Shown here one piece after another: positions 44,760-50,659 of a DNA stretch of 50,659 nt (position 1 is its first letter; every line of letters begins with the position of its first letter). The notes under the pieces are model-generated. The model did not search any database. It was not told the DNA's origin and saw only the letters and a program-made list of their open reading frames with translations. The DNA comes from Gryganskiella cystojenkinii (Eukaryota > Mortierellomycota > Mortierellomycetes > Mortierellales > Mortierellaceae), in contig JAAAIG010000198.1 of the NCBI GenBank assembly GCA_015852425.1, positions 1 to 50,659 of the forward strand, given 5' to 3'. A program made the position numbers and the translations under genes.

Positions 44760-45494
44760 GGTGCCTAAAGTTTTGCCCAGGGGAAATGACCGAGAATCTC
44801 GACCTCGTTCCTGCCTGTGCGCGTGGATGGTGTTTGTGTGGTTTCTCTACTGCCCCGCCTCCTTTGGGGGAAATGGATCCTTCAACGTCTCATCCACCAT
44901 AGGTTCCACTTCTTCTGCACCTGACAAAGAACTCTCGAAGTTGACTTGTCTGGAGGCTTTTCGATGCTAGTCGCTCAAAAAGGTGCTGCAGTACTGGAAA
45001 AAAGCCGAGTTATTATGCGTCCTCGTTCTCATGTGAGGATTCCATGCGCCATCTTTCTGTCCAGCTCTTAGTTGAAAGGCAATTTCCGACTCGGGACCTC
45101 ATCGTCAAGTTGCTCTTGCAGAGTTACGGGGTTCCGCGCATTCTCATCTCTAGAGAAGCGGTACTCCCTGGGTGTCATGTTCTCAAATCGTATGTACAGT
45201 ATTGATGGGGGTTCGCTCTATTGAGAGCACGTGCGTTGTTGGAGGCTGCGTTCTCCGAGTCAATGGTATCAAAGAACGTTGGAAGTTCCTGCTGAATCCT
45301 TCTCTTCTCTTGCTTCTACTGCCACAGATTATTTGCGATTTTGTTGCACACATCGACTGTTGATAGCTGTGTTTGATATACTGAGTTCAAACACCATTAT
45401 TCAAAAGAAGGCTCGACTGATTATTTCCTCCATGCTTGAAATTGCACAGGCTGGGGTCAAAAATGAGGATGGGTTTTGTTTTTTGAAAAGCTAG
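44760..45494 (+). pseudogene. Degenerate coding region, unknown family
   Basis: Several coding-like helical segments lie in order on + but in different frames with stops between: SLKKVLQYWKKAELL (~44970-45020), RHLSVQLLVERQFPTRDLIV then GVPRILISREAVL (~45040-45170), FALLRARALLEAAFSESMVS (~45210-45275) and STATDYLRFCCTHRLLIAVF then IIQKKARLIISSMLEIAQAG (~45310-45455). Spacing fits one decayed gene with about three frameshifts or stops. Family not recognised; could be a relic of a transposon or accessory gene. I do not reconstruct it. Confidence 0.35.
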
Positions 45495-45650
45495 GCGGTG
45501 GTGGAGTTGTGATGGGAGTTAGGTGTTAGGACTAGGCGTCTTATGGCACGGGATGGTTGCGAGGAGTGGTTGAGCGCAAAATGACACGTGTTGAGGGCAT
45601 GGCAGCGCGTTGTGTTTGTTCGGTTGTTTGCAGTACTGATAGTAAAAGGA

Positions 45651-45923
45651 ATGACTAACGGCACTCGTGACGTCATCGTATCATCATCACTGTCGTCTGC
45701 TCCTGGTACTCCCCCCCCCCCTCCAAAGAGTAACGGTCCAATATTAGGTACTTGCACGCAAGATTGGCGATTGGTAGCTGGCAAACTATCCCGAGAGAAT
45801 ACGAGAAAAAAATCTACAAACTGTTGTCGTGTAACTACCAGATCCTCATCTAATTTCGAGTTTCCTATCACTCGATCCCCTGCAGATATCTCATCTGTCA
45901 GAGAACAAGATCTAGATATGTGA
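45651..45923 (+). CDS. Possible short ORF (90 aa), hypothetical
   Basis: Starts MTNGTRDVIVSSSLSSAPG, then a P-run encoded by a C9-10 homopolymer, then basic Ser/Arg-rich sequence. No domain. Adjacent to the degenerate region, so it may be part of the same relic. Low confidence. Confidence 0.2.
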   Translation: MTNGTRDVIVSSSLSSAPGTPPPPPKSNGPILGTCTQDWRLVAGKLSRENTRKKSTNCCRVTTRSSSNFEFPITRSPADISSVREQDLDM

Positions 45924-46098
45924 GAGAGAAAGCGGTATCTAGATGTTGAAGAGAGAAAAAAAAATTAGGAACTGCGAAATGGAAGTTACAATAGGGCCAC
46001 GTCCGATAGTGAATATGATCTCTCCAACAAGGTGGCTATGCCTGAAATTCTAGCCCCAAATGATTGACAAAAGCGAGTTTCGACGAATGCTCACATGG

Positions 46099-46356
46099 TA
46101 AAAAAAAAGAATCCTAAACAGCTTGGGATCAGGAATAACGATACTGAGCACACATGTACTTGAGTCCATGGCCGACCTTATGCAACGTTCCCGGTATGGG
46201 ATACGCGACAGCAGAAGACGCACCCAATGTTGTTTCGTAACCCACGACCTCATGCGCATCCGCCACTCCAGAAGTCGAACCTAACAACTGCTGGCGACCC
46301 AACTCGAACCACGGTCCTCGCAAAAAGAAAGACTCCAACCATCTAAATCCCAGGGA
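46099..46356 (-). repeat. Possible tRNA-derived SINE or tRNA-like relic
   Basis: On the - strand, an A-box-like TAGATGGTTGGAG (46343-46331) and a B-box-like GGTTCGAGTT (46310-46301) are spaced as in tRNA genes, but the arms do not fold properly. A ~200-nt unrelated body follows and ends in a T9 run (46107-46099 region), resembling a pol III terminator or tail. It starts directly after tRNA-Thr. No second copy in the window, so this is tentative. Confidence 0.3.
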
Positions 46357-46368
46357 TGCAAAAGAGTA

Positions 46369-46440
46369 TGCCCACAGCAGGGATCGAACCTGCTACCTTC
46401 TGCTTACTAGGCAGACGCTCTACCAATGAGCTATGCGGGC
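46369..46440 (-). tRNA. tRNA-Thr (anticodon AGT)
   Basis: The - strand folds as a complete cloverleaf. Acceptor GCCCGCA pairs with TGTGGGC (one G-T), D-arm is GCTC-ATTGGTA-GAGC, anticodon arm is TCTGC-CTAGTAA-GCAGA with AGT in the loop, and T-arm is GCAGG-TTCGATC-CCTGC; discriminator A. A TTTT pol III terminator follows at 46364-46361. No intron. Encodes the A34 (inosine) Thr isoacceptor reading ACU/ACC. Confidence 0.96.
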
Positions 46441-46492
46441 TTTGGAAACCTCCGAAAGTTTATCGTATTTGAAAGTGGACTCACAAAAGCTA

Positions 46493-46521
46493 ATCACGTG
46501 ATATACAATGAATCACGTGAT
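46493..46521. promoter_or_regulatory. Twin ATCACGTGAT palindromes (E-box/CACGTG)
   Basis: Two perfect 10-bp palindromes at 46493-46502 and 46512-46521, start-to-start 19 bp (about two helical turns), between the divergently oriented tRNA-Thr and CRN genes, 160-190 bp upstream of the CRN ATG. CACGTG is the core site of bHLH regulators (Cbf1/USF/TFE type). Duplication and spacing suggest cooperative binding. Whether it controls CRN is inference. Confidence 0.55.
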
Positions 46522-46683
46522 TTGAGCTGAACCCGGATTATCTTTTAGCCGATAGCTCGCGTCTGACGAGGCGTTTCTTTCCGTGGCTTTCCTTCTTTGT
46601 CAATCACCCACGCATCACTCAACCGTTCATTCTCGTACTCATTTGTTCAACTACTCATAAAACCATCCCATTCTGTCTCCACG

Positions 46684-49252
46684 ATGCCAAAGGTCAGAGA
46701 GGAAGTGAAAGGGAAAGAGATCAATTCCGTCTCGTCGATGCCAAAGAACGAGGGGAAATGGAAAGAGCAGTCAACTGGCTCTCTCGGACGGGGTTCAACA
46801 GAGAGCTCAATGAGCCCACCACAGAGTTCTACAAGTCATTCCAAGGCCAAGGATTACTGGTGTATAATGGATGGACAAACCACGAAGGATATTTTTGCTG
46901 TCGAAATTTCCCCAACAGCCAACGTTGACGACCTCAAGAACGCCATCAAGAAACAAAAGGCAGACAGCCTCAGTGATGTCGATGCACCTAATCTCGATCT
47001 CTGGAAACAGTCCGTACTCCTTGATGCTACTGATAGGGAAACCTCTAGTACGGTCGAAGGCTTGGACAGAGACGCTCAACTTCACCCGAAGGCACTTCTT
47101 TCGAACCTATCGCTAGACGACAACACCTACATCATTATCCAGCGACCCGCTTCAGGTAATACAGCAGGTTTCGTTTCTCATTCGCTTGAACTTGTTGTGA
47201 ACGGCCATTGTATTATCCAGTACGCGTTATTTACTTAGAAGTTCTAATTGCTTCCAATAGCCTCGAAAAGAGACCGCGAAGACGATGAGGGTGGTGAGTA
47301 CTTTTGTCCTCTCCCTTTAGCGCGAATGTGTTTATGACATCCATCTTAAACCCCTCTGATCACCATTCCATTATTCATCTGGATGTTAGTAGAGTGACCA
47401 CGTTCTTCGTTGACATTTTTGCATGTACGCCTTTTTTCTTACTAGGGCTTTCTTCCAAGAGGTCGCGTCTTGACTCATCTGCGCTTTTGGAAGCGATTGA
47501 GGTAGCCGGTCTTACGGGAAAAGCTGTTGTGGAAGGCGATTCTGACCTCTCCCTACTCAACAAGAAAGACAAAGTCTCGCTGCTTAATTTCATGGGCGAG
47601 AAGATTGACAGGACGAACGCATTCAAGTCGTTGTCAGCCACTGCCCTCAAGTTACGAGGCGTCAACATGGAAGACATGGACAGATTTTCGGCTCCGAGCG
47701 GCACCACTCTTCCTGTCGTCGATACAAATGATCTCTATATCAGACAGACTTACAAAGATCTTTACAAGACAATCCTCGGGGATTTTGAGAAAGCTGGTCC
47801 GTATGACCCTGAATCTCGGAATCATATCGTCGTTGCAGGAACATCTGGAATTGGCAAATCAGCATTTCTGGTATTCTTTGCTATCCGACTGCTTGCTGAG
47901 AGCGACGACAGCAACCCGCCTTTGGTTATTTTCCATACCAAGCGGAACGATAAATGTTACGTCTTTGGAGGGTGCTCTATTGTCCGATCTGGAAAAATCG
48001 ACAACTTTGAACCCTTTCTCAGTCTGAAGGACACGTGGTATCTCGTGGACGGCGCTCTCGGCCCAGTACTCGGTCCTGCCAAGACCATTATATCGGCCTC
48101 TTCAATGACCGCAACTGAAGATGCCCGCAAAAACAAGAACGTCGAAAAAAAGGTGTCATGGTTATACTACATGGCCCCATGGAATCTGGAAGAACTAAAG
48201 ACCTGTCGGAACACGGTCACAGGCTTTCAAGTGGTTCCTACAGAACTGATAGAAGGTCTTTACATGGAGATAGGCGGTGTGCCGAGATATGTCTTAGAGA
48301 GACCGATGACGGTATGTTATAGGCAAATCTTACCACCTTTTCCCTTGAGAACAGTATTTCCTTTGGAGGTATTTTTTTTCGTTTATTCATGACTTTTCTG
48401 CTGCCCCTTAACCTTTTTCGCCGGCAGGTATTAAAACGCGACCGCCAGAACCTTGAGGGTGCCAAGGACACCGTACGTGAACAAGTTGATAAAGCCCTCA
48501 ATAACGTCAGAGATCCGATGGTGTTGATAGAGAGCTTCCAGCCGGGTCAGGACACGTCTGACTTCAGTAGCCGTCTGATTCACCATTGGCCTGTAGATGA
48601 GGAGCATAGCAAGTATCGATTGGAATGGGCTTCGGCATCCATCAGAGACGAGATTTCCGTTCGACTGACTGATAACGCCTGCAGCGAAATACTGCAGAGG
48701 CTCATCGGGGATCCAAAAGGAAGTGCTAGCGGGGTTATATTCGAAGCCTACGTCGTCCGTACTTTCCGGCAGGGTGGATACACATTTGAACTCAATGACC
48801 TCCAGACTGGAGAATCTGATCGTCTTATAATCCCGCAGAGCCCAAAGGTGAGTCCAAAGGTTAACCGCTTGCACACGTTTGCTTCGACTGAGGCGTGTCA
48901 ATTCTTGATACCAAAGATTCGCAACTTTGCCTGCGTCGATCTGTTGGTCGCACACAGGGACCTGCTCCAGATCACGGTATCTGAAACCCACACCATCAAA
49001 GGACCGCCGTTCTTGGAGCTTACAGCAAGTCTTACGCAACATCACTGGATTGACAAGCCGGAAGAAGCTCGGCTTATTTTTGTCGTCCCCAGTCATGCCT
49101 ATGATGAGTTCCAGAAGCAGAACTACTTGACCTCAGTGGGGAAAGTATATGAGAGGGAGAAGAATGTCCCTTCAAATATCTGGCCAGTGAAGCAGTATGT
49201 GCTGAAGATCGATGTGGAGTCAGCAGCTGCCGGGAAATCACCTGGGCTGTAA
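46684..49252 (+). CDS. Crinkler (CRN)-family protein with P-loop NTPase and nuclease-like domain
   Basis: Four exons (46684-47155, 47261-47293, 47446-48311, 48428-49252) join in phase to 731 residues. After a Ser/Lys-rich leader, residues ~58-160 form the Crinkler ubiquitin-like header (YWCIMDGQ start, FAVEISPTANVDDLKNAIK, LWKQSV). A basic junction follows (SKRDREDDEG, SSKRSRLD), which may be a nuclear signal. The NTPase has Walker A GTSGIGKS (300-307) and a WYLVDG strand with Asp370. The C-terminus has a PD-(D/E)xK-like arrangement: Glu563 (FEAY), Asp628 (CVDLL) and Gln638 in LLQITVS, with Lys648 nearby. Family work describes CRN NTPase+REase proteins as effectors that can act on host or rival nuclei; whether this one is active or intracellular is unknown. 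No signal peptide seen. Confidence 0.86.
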
Positions 49253-49998
49253 GTCCCAGTGCAATTACTATGACCCTCCGGAGCACATAAAGAAATCTAC
49301 ATTACGTGAAACAACACGCCACCAGTTTTCGTCGAAATGTTCAAAAGTCGACCGGTGTCCCCCGCGGCCTTTGTTGAGATATGACAATGATTGGATACAA
49401 TGAACAAACCTCGAAACTAGCCTCGTCGCACAGAAATCTCGCCACACTGCAATTTAGGAAAGCACACATCGAGAACGAATCCAAGCAAGGTGATAGGATA
49501 TCCCCTCATTCTATCTTTGCTAGGTTCGTAATAAAGTCAACGCGTCAAAATCACAATGGCTCTCCTTCAGTTATACAGAAGTTAGGAGTTTGACGTGCTG
49601 AAATCGTATATGAGTCCAAGAACGTGGACGCAAGCAACTCTGTTTACTGACCTTTCTGGGAGGAGGAAGGGGGGAACTAGAATGTGCGAATAAAACAAAC
49701 GAAACTATCTTATAATACTAGCAGATTTGCTCGGGGCCAACGCCTCGAGCCACTATACACCGGGCAGCTTTTGTGTTTGGCTCTGTTCCCTTGATCGTAG
49801 AGACCTTGCGATTGACAGCGAGAGCACTCAAGCATAGGCCATTGGCGTGGACACCTCCTGCTGGTGCTCTCTAGGCGGCTTTGCTCTCCGCAATCCATGC
49901 AAAACTTGGCTGGGGAGAGTTTGCTCCTTTGTGTATGACCCAGGTAAACGACCTTGAGTGCATCTGCGAGCCGCGCATCGCCTGTTACTGCACATTGT
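49253..49998. other. Intergenic, CRN 3' flank
   Basis: AATAAA-like sites near 49530 and 49690. No gene supported. Confidence 0.45.
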
Positions 49999-50017
49999 AT
50001 TATATATATATATATAT
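49999..50017. repeat. (TA)n microsatellite
   Basis: About nine TA units, followed after 15 bases by a GAAAAT-like repeat (50037-50067). Confidence 0.85.
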
Positions 50018-50099
50018 GTCCAAGTCAGAGACCTTCAAAAATGAAAATGAGAATGAAAATGAAACTGAAAAGGGTGTAGTTTATTTTCGGTTCTACTTC

Positions 50100-50659
50100 C
50101 AAAATCTGAGTCAAGATGCCTTGCCGCTTCTTGTCTGCCTTCTCCAAGACGGCCAGAGTCCAGACATATATCGATCCATTTCTTATTTTCGCTCAACTCT
50201 TTTCTAGGAGCCCTACTCTTTTCTCCAAGGACTGCAGAAAAATATCCTCTGTCCATTGTGCTTCTTTGATAGACACCCTCTCGTGCAGGTCATCCACTGT
50301 TTTAAGTCACCCGTTTGTCCAATATTTGCATTTTTTTTGCCGTCAACGTATCCTGTCGGAAGAGTTCGTTGATAATGAGGAACTTCATTTTGCGCAAGAG
50401 AGGCACACTGGTTGGTCCAAGTCCTGCAGCACACTTACAGATAGACCATCATGAGCTGCCGTTGTCTGTCGCTGATACCGGCTGGTCGACTGCCCATCAG
50501 GATATGAGGATTGCGAAGTCTGAAACTTGTCATTGCCCATGTCGACAGGCTCGATGCCTCCGTAAGCGAAACTTGACAGGGAGAATTGGCCCAAGAGGAG
50601 ATGTGGAAGAGCTTGGCAGCACCGGCGCTTTGCCCTTGCTCTTGTGCCGCCTGCCAGGG
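50100..50659 (-). other. Possible partial gene entering from the right edge
   Basis: Coding-like segments on the - strand: an open stretch from 50659 to a GTAAGT donor near 50442, and a segment near 50300-50205 with an amphipathic pattern (VDDLHERVSIKEAQWTEDIF, then LEKRVGLLEK) behind an AAAACAG acceptor. The two do not join in phase, so the model is incomplete. Product unknown, perhaps coiled-coil. Confidence 0.3.

Noticed and set aside
45491..45871. 126-codon - strand ORF with a Gly run
   Set aside because: The Gly run comes from a C homopolymer; no domain, and it overlaps a decayed region.
1..50659. CRISPR arrays, bacterial operons, riboswitches
   Set aside because: Spliceosomal introns and eukaryotic families throughout; no regularly spaced repeats seen.

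Overview
The window looks like a scaffold from an early-diverging filamentous fungus. Mortierellaceae (Mortierellomycota) is the best guess. Most coding genes contain short GT-AG (some GC-AG) spliceosomal introns, promoters are TATA-like and pyrimidine-rich, and housekeeping genes are clearly fungal: uL4, Erb1, an EF-hand MscS channel, a PIN-like carrier and a vacuolar-type amino acid permease. A STAND/NACHT protein and a Crinkler (CRN) protein are both typical of Mortierella-type genomes. The genus is inference. A 63-base run of N (36127-36189) marks an assembly gap.

Layout. 1-9.5 kb is mostly accessory sequence: the 5' part of a large STAND NTPase gene running off the left edge; a diverged copy of a long dispersed repeat beside its promoter; two small acidic proteins with KEN motifs that look like relatives; a 122-bp hAT-type MITE with perfect 8-bp target-site duplications; two small secreted proteins; and a multipass membrane protein with a histidine-rich motif. 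10.3-24.5 kb is a gene-dense + strand block: uL4, Erb1, the MscS channel, and a 1300-residue fusion of a GMC oxidoreductase with an alpha/beta hydrolase. 24.6-26.8 kb is repeat-rich and holds a second copy of the 2.7-3.5 kb repeat between two diverged direct repeats. 26.9-44.6 kb holds an LRR-type protein (-), then on + a PIN-like carrier with two GC-AG introns, a zinc-free MDR reductase, a low-complexity protein with internal repeats, an amino acid transporter and an FAD monooxygenase with an 11-nt exon. 44.7-50.7 kb is accessory again: a degenerate coding region, a possible tRNA-derived repeat, tRNA-Thr(AGT), twin CACGTG palindromes and a CRN protein with NTPase and nuclease-like domains. 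The right edge may enter another gene on the - strand.

How the genes relate. There is no operon logic. uL4 and Erb1 are both 60S-subunit genes placed head-to-tail. The oxidoreductases (GMC fusion, MDR, FAD monooxygenase) point to lipid or secondary redox metabolism but are not a clear cluster. The NACHT and CRN genes, with nearby repeats and relics, mark the two ends as fast-evolving. Exon boundaries were read by eye from splice signals and reading phase; all family names rest on motifs, not database searches.
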